Below are positions 7,724 through 15,495 of a stretch of DNA of 17,348 bases, in pieces (positions within the stretch are counted from its first letter, which is position 1; every line of letters begins with the position of its first letter). The translations under genes were made by a program, and so were the position numbers. The notes below the pieces were generated by a model, which had not been told where the DNA came from, made no database searches, and saw nothing but the letters and a program-made list of their open reading frames with translations. Source of the DNA: Sphingobacteriales bacterium (GTDB lineage Bacteria > Bacteroidota > Bacteroidia > Chitinophagales > Chitinophagaceae); the NCBI GenBank assembly GCA_024640385.1, contig JAHEFC010000024.1, forward strand, positions 1 to 17,348, written 5' to 3'.

Positions 7724-9271
7724 TCAGCGGGGCCCGAAATTCTTTTCATCGTTGGGATCGCCGCTGCCTTTGTAAACAGTCTGTTTGGGGAAGGGGAAAA
7801 CCGGTCGGGTCATTATTGTTTTCCCGTTTTCTATTTTCGATAACACAAGCCGTTCCGGTGCTTTTTCATTTTCAACCCAGTCACGGATCTGCCTGACCCA
7901 GTCGATATCGTCCGGGCCGGTGCCACCACCACAATGCAAGACGCCGGGCAGAAGAAACATCCTGATATTCGAAGTCAGATCCGGGTTGGCTTTTAAAGCC
8001 TGTTCATAGTGCTCGATGGTGGAGTAAGCGGAAAAGCAGGGATCGTTCCACCCGTGGTATATGATCATCTTGCGATTCAATTTTTTGAATGCGCTATAGT
8101 CTGTGCTGGTGGCATTGAGAAAGGCTGCAGCATACTTAGTGTCCCGGCTGTAATTGGAAAAATCATATTTGCTGTAATCCCAGGTTGAATCGTTATAGAT
8201 TAAATACTTATAGAGATTAGTGCCGAATGAAGAAACCAACGACTGGGGGAGAATATCATTTGTACCCGTGATCCAGATATCCCAAGATCCCAGCTCCGCT
8301 TCCAGGCCAAAAGGCTGGACAGGATATACTTGTTTCCCTTCTACTACCAAAGGGCTGTAGATGGTTTGAATGGCGTTCAATTGTGCTTTCGTAAAACAAT
8401 TGGGCGAGGGCTGGTCATTGGGACAAAGGGGAAATTTTGAAAAATCAATTTTGCAGTCGCCCGGATTGTTTAGGATATTGTCTGCCAGTCCGTCCAGTTT
8501 ATCGCAGGCCTGCATGATAAGGCTTTGCAGCAGTTTCAAATTATCTGCTGTGATCAGGGGTTTAAGGCTTTTGGGGTCAGGGTAGTTTACCTGGCTTTCG
8601 CGGATGAACTTGGCGCCAAAATCTGTCCAGTTGTAAGCAGGTGCCCCTGCGACAATGCCGTTGAAGTCATCCGGATATAGTTGTGCTTCCATCAGGGCCT
8701 GGCCACCACCTCTTGAGCAACCTAGAAAATAGGAATAGGCGGGTTCGGAACAGTAGTAAGATCGGATAAGAGATTTTGAAACTACGGCTGTTCTGTGTAC
8801 GGCAAGCTTTCCAAAATTCAGCTGTCGTTCCATATCATTCAGTGCCCATGATGCATCAGTATCGTTAGATGCCTTGTGGCCTGTGTTGGTGGCTGCAATG
8901 GCATAGCCCTGGTTCACATACTCGTGCAAATTATTCTGGAAACGCCCGCCGAATCCGCCATTGCCCGACATCAGGAACCTTCCATTCCATGTTTGCGGCA
9001 CAAATATTTCAAAACCGATCTCCTTACTGATGGTGCCGGTGACCCGGCAAAAAGGAACAGTGATGTACTTGGTAGGTATCCAGGGCACATCGCTTTTAAT
9101 AGTATCCCTTTGCAGCGACTCCATTCTGGTGATGGTAACATCAGGAAGCTGAAGTTTTTTCAGTTCAGCGCAGGGGATGCAGGCTTGTTTGGTATCGGAA
9201 GATTGGGCAGTTGAAGTTCCAGGAGAAAAAATACCGTAAATCAGAATGAAAATAGTGAAGATGATCTTCAT
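7724..9271 (-). CDS. Secreted tannase/feruloyl esterase family hydrolase
   Basis: A 515-residue alpha/beta-hydrolase of the tannase family (PF07519 type), exported by a signal peptide (about 1-22, ending STAQ). The nucleophile is Ser186 in GCSRGGGQAL, the acid probably Asp410 in HGWNDPC, and the base His446 in GVLHCGGG. Cys185 next to the Ser and Cys447 next to the His form the CS-D-HC arrangement, in which a disulfide ties the two catalytic loops. A calcium-loop-like segment ACDKLDGLADNILNNPGDC lies in the lid region (256-273). The family hydrolyses esters of gallate or hydroxycinnamates, such as tannins, feruloyl-polysaccharides or MHET-like esters; the true substrate cannot be read here. 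It follows the CE1 esterase gene but is separated by a terminator and has its own candidate promoter. Confidence 0.9.
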   Translation of the reverse strand: MKIIFTIFILIYGIFSPGTSTAQSSDTKQACIPCAELKKLQLPDVTITRMESLQRDTIKSDVPWIPTKYITVPFCRVTGTISKEIGFEIFVPQTWNGRFLMSGNGGFGGRFQNNLHEYVNQGYAIAATNTGHKASNDTDASWALNDMERQLNFGKLAVHRTAVVSKSLIRSYYCSEPAYSYFLGCSRGGGQALMEAQLYPDDFNGIVAGAPAYNWTDFGAKFIRESQVNYPDPKSLKPLITADNLKLLQSLIMQACDKLDGLADNILNNPGDCKIDFSKFPLCPNDQPSPNCFTKAQLNAIQTIYSPLVVEGKQVYPVQPFGLEAELGSWDIWITGTNDILPQSLVSSFGTNLYKYLIYNDSTWDYSKYDFSNYSRDTKYAAAFLNATSTDYSAFKKLNRKMIIYHGWNDPCFSAYSTIEHYEQALKANPDLTSNIRMFLLPGVLHCGGGTGPDDIDWVRQIRDWVENEKAPERLVLSKIENGKTIMTRPVFPFPKQTVYKGSGDPNDEKNFGPR

Positions 9272-9293
9272 GGCAGTAAAGTTTGAGGTAGGC

Positions 9294-9324
9294 AGAAGTT
9301 ATAAAGAAGATCCGGAAAATCCAA
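9294..9324 (-). promoter_or_regulatory. Candidate promoter of the tannase-family gene
   Basis: On the minus strand TTG (9324-9322), a 20-bp spacer, then TAACTTCT (9301-9294), which keeps TAnnTT but departs from TTTG at the end. The predicted start leaves about 15 nt before ATG 9271. A promoter is expected here because an intrinsic terminator ends the upstream gene. Confidence 0.35.
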
Positions 9325-9343
9325 GCGGGAAGGCCCATATCGG

Positions 9344-9364
9344 GCAGGGACCTTGTTTCCCTGC
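9344..9364. repeat. Inverted repeat GCAGGGA-N7-TCCCTGC upstream of the tannase promoter
   Basis: Perfect 7-bp arms at 9344-9350 and 9358-9364. It lies between the terminator of the CE1 gene and the candidate tannase promoter, with no T-run after it, so it is more likely an operator or a structure in read-through RNA than a second terminator. A smaller GCCC/GGGC dyad overlaps its edge. Confidence 0.45.
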
Positions 9365-9367
9365 TGC

Positions 9368-9396
9368 AAAAAAAATGGCGCCCGTTCAAGCGCCAT
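9368..9396 (-). terminator. Intrinsic terminator after the CE1-type esterase gene
   Basis: Read on the minus strand, ATGGCGC (9396-9390) pairs perfectly with GCGCCAT (9381-9375) around an 8-nt loop and is followed at once by a run of T (A-run 9368-9374 on the plus strand). It starts 24 bp after the esterase stop codon. GC-rich stem plus T-tract makes this the clearest regulatory site in the window. Confidence 0.85.
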
Positions 9397-9419
9397 CAAT
9401 AGTAGTTTAACTGACATTA

Positions 9420-10601
9420 CTAACGGAACAGCATAGGTGTAAATTCTGAAAGATACACGCGCCAGTTGCGCCAGGTATGGCCGCCCTCGCTTTCCCGGTA
9501 GGTGAACTTCATACCCAGTTTGTCGAGCCGTTCCCTGAACTCCTGGTTGGCTTTGTAGAGAAAATCTGTTTTGCCGCAGGCGATCCAGTAGAGTTTGTAA
9601 CCGTTCTTTTTTTGTACAGACAGTGTTTCATCTATCTTGTCGTAAGCTGCGGGCAGTGGGTCTGATCCCTGTTGCCTGGGAAGTATGGCTGCGGAATAGA
9701 GCCCTACATAGTCGAAGCTGTTGGGATTGAGTCTTGAGATATGCAGGGAGTGAAAGCCGCCCATAGACAGGCCAGCGATGGCGCGATTGGATTTATCCGC
9801 CTTAACGCGGTAGTTGCTTTCAATGAAGCGGACGATGTCCATAAAATTTGTTTCATAAGTTCCATCCATGGTTTTTGGCACCATGAAGGTGGGCTTATAG
9901 AATCCTTTGCTTTCCTCACCGGGTGCGGCTTCCTGGCTCACGTTGCCATTGGGCATTACCACGAGCATGGGTTTTGTTTTGCCCTGGGCGATCAGGTTAT
10001 CGAGGATCTGAGATGCGCGGCCCAGGGTCATCCATGCTTCTTCATCACCACCGGCCCCATGCAGAAGATAGAGCACAGGATATTTTTCTTTACTGTTTTC
10101 ATAACCGGGTGGGGTGTATACGGTGAGGCGGCGCTCCATACCCAGGCCGGGAGAAGGATACCAGCGTTTGCTAACGGTACCGTGTGGAACTTTATTGACT
10201 TTGTACAGGTCACCTGGACTGCCACTGACTATGAAGATGTTGGTGACGGTGGCCACATCCCTTTGCAGGAAGGGGTTGGCGGGGTCAGTAGTGCGGAAAC
10301 CGTCAATTACAAAAGAATAGGTGTATAGTTCGGAAGGCAGGGGATCGGTAGTGTACGACCACACTCCTTTATCGCCTTTGGACATGGATACCGATCCGGG
10401 TGCGAACCCGTCTGGCGGCAGCCATTCACCGGAGAGCTTAACTTCTTTGGCATCTGGGGCAAGCACGCGGAAAGTGACACGGCCATCGGCCGCGAGCTCT
10501 GGTGATTTGATCTCCGGCGCTCCCTGCAAGGCCTGTTGGGCTATGGACGGCTGTTGTAAGAAAATGAAAAAAGCGACCAGTAAAGATGATAGGTATTTCA
10601 T
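9420..10601 (-). CDS. Secreted CBM48-CE1 esterase (feruloyl/acetyl-xylan esterase-like)
   Basis: A 393-residue exported protein (signal peptide about 1-22, SIAQQ). Residues about 30-125 form an N-terminal CBM48/E-set Ig-like domain (VTFRVLAPDAKEVKLSGEW, YTYSFVIDG). The rest is an esterase D/CE1 alpha/beta-hydrolase: YPVLYLLHGAGGDEEAW with the oxyanion loop near 181, nucleophile Ser279 in AGLSMGGFHS, Asp346 in CGKTDFLY and His375 in EGGHTW. This architecture is common in Bacteroidota enzymes that remove feruloyl or acetyl groups from plant xylan. No SusC/SusD genes are adjacent in the window, so it is not in an obvious polysaccharide locus here. It is terminated by the hairpin just downstream and is divergent from the TspO-like gene. 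Confidence 0.88.
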   Translation of the reverse strand: MKYLSSLLVAFFIFLQQPSIAQQALQGAPEIKSPELAADGRVTFRVLAPDAKEVKLSGEWLPPDGFAPGSVSMSKGDKGVWSYTTDPLPSELYTYSFVIDGFRTTDPANPFLQRDVATVTNIFIVSGSPGDLYKVNKVPHGTVSKRWYPSPGLGMERRLTVYTPPGYENSKEKYPVLYLLHGAGGDEEAWMTLGRASQILDNLIAQGKTKPMLVVMPNGNVSQEAAPGEESKGFYKPTFMVPKTMDGTYETNFMDIVRFIESNYRVKADKSNRAIAGLSMGGFHSLHISRLNPNSFDYVGLYSAAILPRQQGSDPLPAAYDKIDETLSVQKKNGYKLYWIACGKTDFLYKANQEFRERLDKLGMKFTYRESEGGHTWRNWRVYLSEFTPMLFR

Positions 10602-10720
10602 GACAAGTAAGTGTTGATGCTTAATGTCTCAAATTACTTTAATATATGGAATGCCGTTCTGGTCTACTAGCTGGTTCTTTGGTTTTTCGATACATTTAAA
10701 GAATACTAAACCCAAACTCC

Positions 10721-11455
10721 ATGATGAGTGCTCGCCTGGTCCGGATACTGAATATTGTGTTTTTTGGCTTAATGATATTCGTCAATTACCTGGCTATCGT
10801 GTATGAACTGGGCGGGAACTCGATGCCGGAACTGTCTGACAGATATGCCAACCTCTTCACCCCGGCCAATATCACTTTCAGTATCTGGAGTCTGATCTAC
10901 CTGTTGTTAATGGGTTTCCTGGTAAGCCAGTTCTTCGGTAAAACTCAAACGAGGATCACACGCAACTATCTTTTCATACTGAGCTGCATTTTCAACTTTA
11001 CGTGGATCCTGGTGTGGCAGTACGAGTATATGGTGTTGTCTGTACTGGTGATGATTGCCCTGCTTTCTACCCTGGCAAAAATGAACCTCCAGATCAGGGA
11101 AGATGGTAACGAATTCCATAAGGTTGTATTCGGGATCTACCTGGGATGGATCTGTATTGCCACCATCGCCAATATCACCGCATTGCTCGTTTCATTTGGT
11201 GCCGTACCATCCATTGATGCACAGATGCCCATAACCATCGTCATGATCATCGTAGGCCTGGTATTGGTTGATTATATCATGTTGAAACTGGATAATCCTT
11301 ACCTGGCGGTTTCTGTAGCGTGGGCATTTTGGGGCGTTTCGCTGAAAAGGGAAGCTGATTTTCCGCAGATCGCCCTTGCTGCAAAACTCGCCATGGCAGC
11401 AGTCATCCTGGTGGCCATATGGATATTTTATCAAAGGCGCGCGGTAAAAAGTTGA
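10721..11455 (+). CDS. TspO/MBR-related (tryptophan-rich sensory-like) membrane protein
   Basis: A 244-residue polytopic membrane protein with about seven hydrophobic segments. The N-terminal part carries LFTPANITFSIWSLIYLLLMGF, which matches the TPA..TFSIWG.IYLLL segment of the TspO-like family annotated tryptophan-rich sensory protein in Bacteroidota. It is longer than classical TspO (about 160 residues) and lacks the WxPP motif, so it belongs to an extended branch at best. TspO relatives bind porphyrins or lipophilic ligands; no such role can be shown here. Two adjacent ATG codons (10721 and 10724) are equally possible starts. It is divergent from the CE1 esterase across 119 bp, with no clear promoter match. 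Confidence 0.6.
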   Translation: MMSARLVRILNIVFFGLMIFVNYLAIVYELGGNSMPELSDRYANLFTPANITFSIWSLIYLLLMGFLVSQFFGKTQTRITRNYLFILSCIFNFTWILVWQYEYMVLSVLVMIALLSTLAKMNLQIREDGNEFHKVVFGIYLGWICIATIANITALLVSFGAVPSIDAQMPITIVMIIVGLVLVDYIMLKLDNPYLAVSVAWAFWGVSLKREADFPQIALAAKLAMAAVILVAIWIFYQRRAVKS

Positions 11456-11765
11456 ACGCGAATGTTTTTAGAGTTTGAAAAAACCGGGCCGGCGGGTTAC
11501 CTGCGTTTGATGCCTTTCAATATTTTTTCGATCCGTTTGTCCGGCATCAACTCCGTAATGGCCTGCAATTTCACCTGCTTGCTGTCGAGGTGTTGCATAA
11601 TGATCAGGTAATTATAACTATAAGGCATAACCGAAGATGGAACTTTTAACAGTTAATAAAAATGTTACTTTGAAAGTGTAAATAATTCATATTGTTTAAT
11701 TTCTGACATACAATGTTACTGCTACTCCAGGGTTTCCGTTATCATTTTTAATGGTTGGGTAGCGT
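11456..11765. other. Intergenic stretch with only a small ORF
   Basis: This 310-bp region separates the convergent ends of the TspO-like gene and the TPR kinase gene. It contains a GC-rich block (11484-11496) and an AT-rich part (11640-11710) with the imperfect dyad TTACTTTGAAAGTGTAA at 11664-11680. A 43-codon minus-strand ORF (listed separately) is the only coding candidate. No convincing terminator for either neighbour was found. Confidence 0.5.
11497..11628 (-). CDS. Possible small basic protein or gene remnant, 43 residues
   Basis: A minus-strand ORF from ATG 11628-11626 to TAA 11499-11497, reading MPYSYNYLIIMQHLDSKQ and then a basic helical tail with MPDKRIEKILKGIKRR at the end. An internal ATG at codon 11 is an alternative start. 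The C-terminal amphipathic, Lys/Arg-rich helix looks protein-like rather than random, and GC-rich third positions occur in its latter half. I do not recognise it; it may be the tail of a lost gene. It lies alone between two convergent genes. Confidence 0.3.
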   Translation of the reverse strand: MPYSYNYLIIMQHLDSKQVKLQAITELMPDKRIEKILKGIKRR

Positions 11766-13727
11766 TTAATCCAACGGCAGAATGATCCTGAATGCAGAGC
11801 CTTCTCCTTCTTTTGATTCCACCCTTAACTCCCCTCCATGTGCTTTGATAATATCGTAGCTTAAAGACAAGCCCAACCCTGTTCCCTGGCCAGTGGGTTT
11901 GGTAGTGAAGAAAGGCTGGAAGATTTTGTCCTGGAGTCTATCAGGAATGCCACCGCCATTGTCTTTGACCTCTATCTCCAGGCTATTGGGTTCCCGCCGG
12001 GTGCTTAAACTTAGTTCAGGTTGAAAGCTTACTCCTGCGGATCTCTGTTTTTCCTGGATGGCGTATAATGCATTATTCAATAGATTTTGTATCACTCTTC
12101 CCATTTCCTGTGCGTTTACATCCGATTTCCCGATAGCAGGATCGAAATGCGTTTTCAGTTCGGCTTTGAAGGCCGGATCCTTGGATCGCATACCATAGTA
12201 GGCTAACCGAAGATATTCTTCACATAAGGCGTTGATATCGGTGGGTTCTTTTTGTCCTCCTGATGAGCGGGAGTGTTGCAGCATGGATTTTACAATGGCA
12301 TCGGCGCGCTTTCCATGTAGAATGATCTTACCATCATTATCTTCTATCGCGCTTGCAAGGCTTTTTACCTCGTTAATATTTCCCCGGGAAGCTTCATCTT
12401 TTAGTTCACTGATCAGTTCTTTATTGACTTCAGCAAAATTGTTGACGAAATTGAGCGGGTTCTGGATTTCGTGTGCAATACCCGCCGTGAGTTCACCCAA
12501 TGAAGCCATTTTTTCGCTTTGGATCAACTGGGATTGGGTTTCTTTCAACCTGGCCAGGGTGATCTCCAGGTCAGTTTTTTGCTGCTGCAACTGGCTGTTT
12601 AGTTTTTGCTTGATCCGGTTTCCACGGCGAAGGATAAACGCAGAAAACGCAAGGGCCACTACGATCAGGGCCATGAATATGAGGCGCTGACGGTTTTGGG
12701 CATCTATTCTTTCCTGCTCTGCCTTCTGCAGGCGGTCTTGCTCATTTGCCATCAGTAACTGGAGGTCCCGGAATTTGTCCGGCCCATAAACACTGTCTTT
12801 ATACTGCATGGCAATGGTCTGGTAATAAAGTGCACTGTCTGCGTTTCCTTTTCTCCTATATATTGTATCAAGGATAAAGGCGGCATCTATGGTATGATAT
12901 TTCTGCCCATCGAGGCGACTGCTATTCATTGCTTCGCGGGCATAATAGATCGCAGAATCCTCAACATGCTGTATCATAAATAACCTGGCCAGGTTTTTCT
13001 GCCCCCTGCTGATGTTTACCCGAATATTATCAGCCAGTGAATAGTGGAGAGACTTGCGGTAATATAATTTTGCTGTTTCAAGGTCGCCTTTCAGCTCATA
13101 GTTGGCCCCTATCCGGTCATTGATCAGCGTTCTAAGTGCCCATTTTCTTTTATCCCCATCATTTTCTTTGTCCAGTTCCCAGAGCCTGGCACTCTCTTTA
13201 TTGAATATCTCAGCGGAGTCTGCCTTTCCAAGCATGGTATAACAGTTTGCAGCATTGGATGCTGTAAAGCTTGCATGGATCCATTCGTGGGTGCTATCCA
13301 GAACCTTAACTGACGGAACGAGATAATTAAGAGCATTGGTATAAAATCCTGACATCAGGTAAGTGAATCCAATAAAGCTGGATGAAAAAGCCTCCCGTCG
13401 CCGATCTTTCATTGTATGGCTGAGATTCAGTGCTTCCAGTTGCAGTTTAAGTGAACGTGGAAAATTACCCAGACCCCGATATCCTTCCCCGCCCATTTGC
13501 AATCCGTGGATCAGGAGTTTGTCATTATTGATATTTTTTGCATATGTGATCAGTTTCTCTGCATAGAATACTGTTGAATCGGGGTTGGTGAAGAAACCTT
13601 TACCGAGGCCTTCCAGCAGAGGCATGGCTGTGGCAGTATCTTCTATTTCTGACATTGCAGGGAGTTGGGCTCGTGATTGGATCCCGGTAAGGCAGCATAC
13701 TATCAGAAATGTCGTGTAGAGTTTCAT
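11766..13727 (-). CDS. TPR-containing sensor histidine kinase, orphan (HisKA-like/HATPase)
   Basis: A 653-residue membrane kinase. Signal peptide at about 1-20; periplasmic TPR-like helices at about 35-320; a transmembrane helix at about 349-366; a coiled coil at 370-408; then the phospho-acceptor His419 in [16 protein letters not shown] and an HATPase domain with Asn552 (NNALYAIQ), DNGGGIP (Asp589) and [12 protein letters not shown]. Unlike the two LytS-type kinases in the window it has a classical HisKA-like module ending in a complete ATP-binding domain. The open frame extends 150 codons upstream, but that part overlaps the cupin gene and lacks a signal peptide, so ATG 13727-13725 is the start. 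No response regulator gene is adjacent; its partner is unknown. Confidence 0.88.
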   Translation of the reverse strand: MKLYTTFLIVCCLTGIQSRAQLPAMSEIEDTATAMPLLEGLGKGFFTNPDSTVFYAEKLITYAKNINNDKLLIHGLQMGGEGYRGLGNFPRSLKLQLEALNLSHTMKDRRREAFSSSFIGFTYLMSGFYTNALNYLVPSVKVLDSTHEWIHASFTASNAANCYTMLGKADSAEIFNKESARLWELDKENDGDKRKWALRTLINDRIGANYELKGDLETAKLYYRKSLHYSLADNIRVNISRGQKNLARLFMIQHVEDSAIYYAREAMNSSRLDGQKYHTIDAAFILDTIYRRKGNADSALYYQTIAMQYKDSVYGPDKFRDLQLLMANEQDRLQKAEQERIDAQNRQRLIFMALIVVALAFSAFILRRGNRIKQKLNSQLQQQKTDLEITLARLKETQSQLIQSEKMASLGELTAGIAHEIQNPLNFVNNFAEVNKELISELKDEASRGNINEVKSLASAIEDNDGKIILHGKRADAIVKSMLQHSRSSGGQKEPTDINALCEEYLRLAYYGMRSKDPAFKAELKTHFDPAIGKSDVNAQEMGRVIQNLLNNALYAIQEKQRSAGVSFQPELSLSTRREPNSLEIEVKDNGGGIPDRLQDKIFQPFFTTKPTGQGTGLGLSLSYDIIKAHGGELRVESKEGEGSAFRIILPLD

Positions 13728-13740
13728 AGTAAGAGTTAGA

Positions 13741-13771
13741 ACAATATAGTTATCAGGATCGAAGATGTCAA
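13741..13771 (-). promoter_or_regulatory. Candidate promoter of the orphan TPR kinase
   Basis: On the minus strand TTG (13771-13769), a 20-bp spacer, then TATATTGT (13748-13741), similar to TAnnTTTG with one T missing. The TTG lies inside the third copy of the intergenic repeat (GCCTGACGGTTGAC on this strand, 13780-13767), so a protein binding that repeat would contact the promoter. Confidence 0.35.
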
Positions 13772-13836
13772 CCGTCAGGCAGGAAAAGAATAAGTCATTC
13801 TTAGTCAACTCAGGCCTCCCAATAGTCAATTCAGGC
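13767..13836. repeat. Three copies of a 12-14-bp direct repeat between kinase and cupin genes
   Basis: Plus-strand copies: GTCAACCGTCAGGC (13767-13780), TAGTCAACTCAGGC (13802-13815) and TAGTCAATTCAGGC (13823-13836). The last two differ at one base and are spaced exactly 21 bp, two helical turns. The first has two extra bases in the middle. A shorter look-alike AAGTCATTC lies at 13791-13799. The 21-bp pair lies just upstream of the cupin -33 box, where an activator would bind; the single copy overlaps the kinase -33 box. Paired direct repeats about 21 bp apart are typical of LytTR-regulator sites. Confidence 0.55.
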
Positions 13837-13845
13837 TTATTCCTA

Positions 13846-13876
13846 TTTCCCGGGTCTTTTAACCGTTCTAGTTTTG
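13846..13876 (+). promoter_or_regulatory. Candidate promoter of the cupin gene
   Basis: TAGTTTTG at 13869-13876 is an exact match to the TAnnTTTG -7 box, preceded after 19 bp by TTTC (13846-13849), one base off the TTTG -33 box. The predicted start is about 13883, 13 nt before the ATG. The 21-bp-spaced repeats end 9 bp upstream of the -33 box. Confidence 0.5.
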
Positions 13877-13895
13877 GGTCATAAAAAATAAAGAC

Positions 13896-14429
13896 ATGCA
13901 AGCAATACTGGAAAGAAAAGAAAAAATCACCAGGTTCGTGCCGGATCTGGATCAGCTGGAAGCACTGGGCACACAGATCCAGTGGAAAGACATCGAGAAT
14001 GCCGAAGCAGGCACCGTACTGCTTTTGGAGGAAACCGACGGGCCTCCCATTCATTATCATCCCAAACAGCAGGAAAAATTTTATGTCCGGGAAGGAGAGT
14101 TGATGGTGTTTAAGCAAGACAGGTGGGTGACACTGAAAGCAGGGGACAGTCTGACCATCCCTCCCAAAACACCACATACTTATAAGAATGCATCCAAGGA
14201 GACCGTGATCTTTGATTTTTATATTACGCCAAGAGTGCGTTTTAGGAAAATGCTGGAGGAGATGGATGTATTAATACAGCAGAAAAAGATCAGGGGTAAT
14301 GATTTCCGGTCCATCACCTATCTCTGCCGCGCGATGGCATCTTATCCCGATGTGACAAGAAGCGTGAAGCCGCCACAGTTCATCGTGTTGGTGATGGCCT
14401 TTCTGAATAAGTTACTGTTCAGCAGGTAA
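13896..14429 (+). CDS. Cupin-domain protein
   Basis: A 177-residue cytosolic protein with a single conserved cupin barrel at about 38-112. Metal ligands are visible: His53 and His55 (HYHPKQQEKFYVREGE), Glu60 and His94 (PPKTPHTYKN), the canonical HxH-x4-E and later His set. The N-terminal 35 residues and the C-terminal 65 (with a hydrophobic FIVLVMAFLNKLLF tail) are not part of the cupin. Single-domain cupins range from dioxygenases and isomerases to binding proteins, so the reaction cannot be told. It is transcribed divergently from the orphan TPR kinase with a well-formed promoter and upstream repeats, and converges with the LytS kinase gene 17 bp away. Confidence 0.85.
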   Translation: MQAILERKEKITRFVPDLDQLEALGTQIQWKDIENAEAGTVLLLEETDGPPIHYHPKQQEKFYVREGELMVFKQDRWVTLKAGDSLTIPPKTPHTYKNASKETVIFDFYITPRVRFRKMLEEMDVLIQQKKIRGNDFRSITYLCRAMASYPDVTRSVKPPQFIVLVMAFLNKLLFSR

Positions 14430-14446
14430 GATGGTGAAGGCGAGGG

Positions 14447-15487
14447 CTAATGGGTTGTACTGATCAGGGGGACTTTGACAGAAAAATAGCCCCCGCTTTC
14501 ATCTATTTCGATATTGGTTTTATTGATCAGCCGGTATTTTTCGGCAATATTGGACAGTCCTACTTTACCGCTTTCCACCTTGATAGATTTTCGTTGCAGG
14601 TTGTTTCTGACCAATACATAATCACCAGCCGATAAGATCTCGATGATCAAAGGTTTGTTCTTCCCAACCGTATTATGTTTAACGGCATTTTCTACCAGCA
14701 GTTGTAATGTTAGTGGTGGCAGCAACATACCGGTATCTTCAGGCTGAATATTTTTCAACATCATCACCCCTTTCCCGAAGCGGGTCTGGAGCAGGTGATA
14801 GTAAGAATCAATAAAGTTCAGTTCGCTGGCAAGTGTAGTCAGTTCGGTCTCGTTGGTTCGGAGCAGGTAACGGTATACCTTACTGAGGTCACTAAGATAT
14901 TTCTGTGCATCATATGGACTTTCATTGATCAGGGCAGAGAGTGCATTCAGGCTGTTGAACAAAAAATGCGGATTGATCTGCTGAAGCAGGCCATTCAACT
15001 GGGTCTGCAGTTTTTCTTTACTCAACTGCTCGGCATGCAAAGTGGTTTCTTTCCATTGGTGATAATTATAAATGCCTTCATTCATGGCAATACCGATCAC
15101 GTCGCAAATGGCACCTGCCAGGATGCCCCAGCCGTAATCAGCCAGGTTAAAATGGTATCCAAACATACCCAGGGTGCTGTATAAAAAAAAGAAGCCGGTT
15201 ACAAACAGGCCGGTTAATGGCAAATGAATGCAGGCAGCAAGTAACATACGGGGCACCAGGTTCCTGTCCGCAGTTTGCCTTCGCCTCATAAAATTGGCTA
15301 CGGAAATTTGTGCCAGCGAGAGAAATGAAGTACATAACAGCAGGATGAGGCTGGAGAAGATCAGAATTCCCGGCCTGGTTACATATTCTTTGCCGAACAT
15401 GATGAAGTTTAAACAAATGGCCAGGGCTGGTACCAGTAAGATCAGCAGCCACCTGTATTTAGCCAGTTCCTGTTGGGCTTTCAGCAT
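14447..15487 (-). CDS. LytS-type membrane histidine kinase, second gene of a two-component operon
   Basis: A 346-residue kinase with four likely transmembrane helices (about 12-32, 40-62, 82-104 and 118-138) and almost no extracytoplasmic domain, then a short coiled coil and a LytS/YpdA-type kinase module. The phospho-acceptor is His174 in QINPHFLFNSLNALSALI; the N box is VENAVKHN (Glu266, Asn267). The usual G box DxGxG is replaced by VRNNLQRK (about 293-300), while the later KVGLSNIAEKYRLI segment is kept; this divergence is seen in some Bacteroidota LytS kinases. It starts 8 bp after the stop of the LytTR regulator gene, which is thus its partner. The signal is unknown and may be sensed within the membrane. 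Confidence 0.9.
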   Translation of the reverse strand: MLKAQQELAKYRWLLILLVPALAICLNFIMFGKEYVTRPGILIFSSLILLLCTSFLSLAQISVANFMRRRQTADRNLVPRMLLAACIHLPLTGLFVTGFFFLYSTLGMFGYHFNLADYGWGILAGAICDVIGIAMNEGIYNYHQWKETTLHAEQLSKEKLQTQLNGLLQQINPHFLFNSLNALSALINESPYDAQKYLSDLSKVYRYLLRTNETELTTLASELNFIDSYYHLLQTRFGKGVMMLKNIQPEDTGMLLPPLTLQLLVENAVKHNTVGKNKPLIIEILSAGDYVLVRNNLQRKSIKVESGKVGLSNIAEKYRLINKTNIEIDESGGYFSVKVPLISTTH

Positions 15488-15495
15488 AGGTTATT

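Noticed and set aside
9741..10328. A 195-codon plus-strand ORF inside the CE1 esterase gene.
   Set aside because: The minus frame has a signal peptide, complete catalytic triad and full-length domains; the plus frame has no recognisable features.
10678..10698. TTTG and TACATTTA as a promoter for the TspO-like gene.
   Set aside because: The boxes are only 9 bp apart, far from the 19-20 bp seen elsewhere.
11480..11499. GC-rich block followed by T6 on the minus strand as a terminator.
   Set aside because: The possible stem has only three good pairs before mismatches, and it would end no known minus-strand gene other than the doubtful small ORF.
11664..11680. Imperfect dyad TTACTTTGAAAGTGTAA resembling half of the 25-bp palindrome.
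   Set aside because: The arms are broken by an inserted base and the similarity to the other palindrome is limited to an AT-rich TACTTTG core.
13728..14177. A 150-codon upstream extension of the orphan TPR kinase frame.
   Set aside because: It overlaps the cupin gene on the other strand, is not protein-like, and would bury the signal peptide that starts at ATG 13727.
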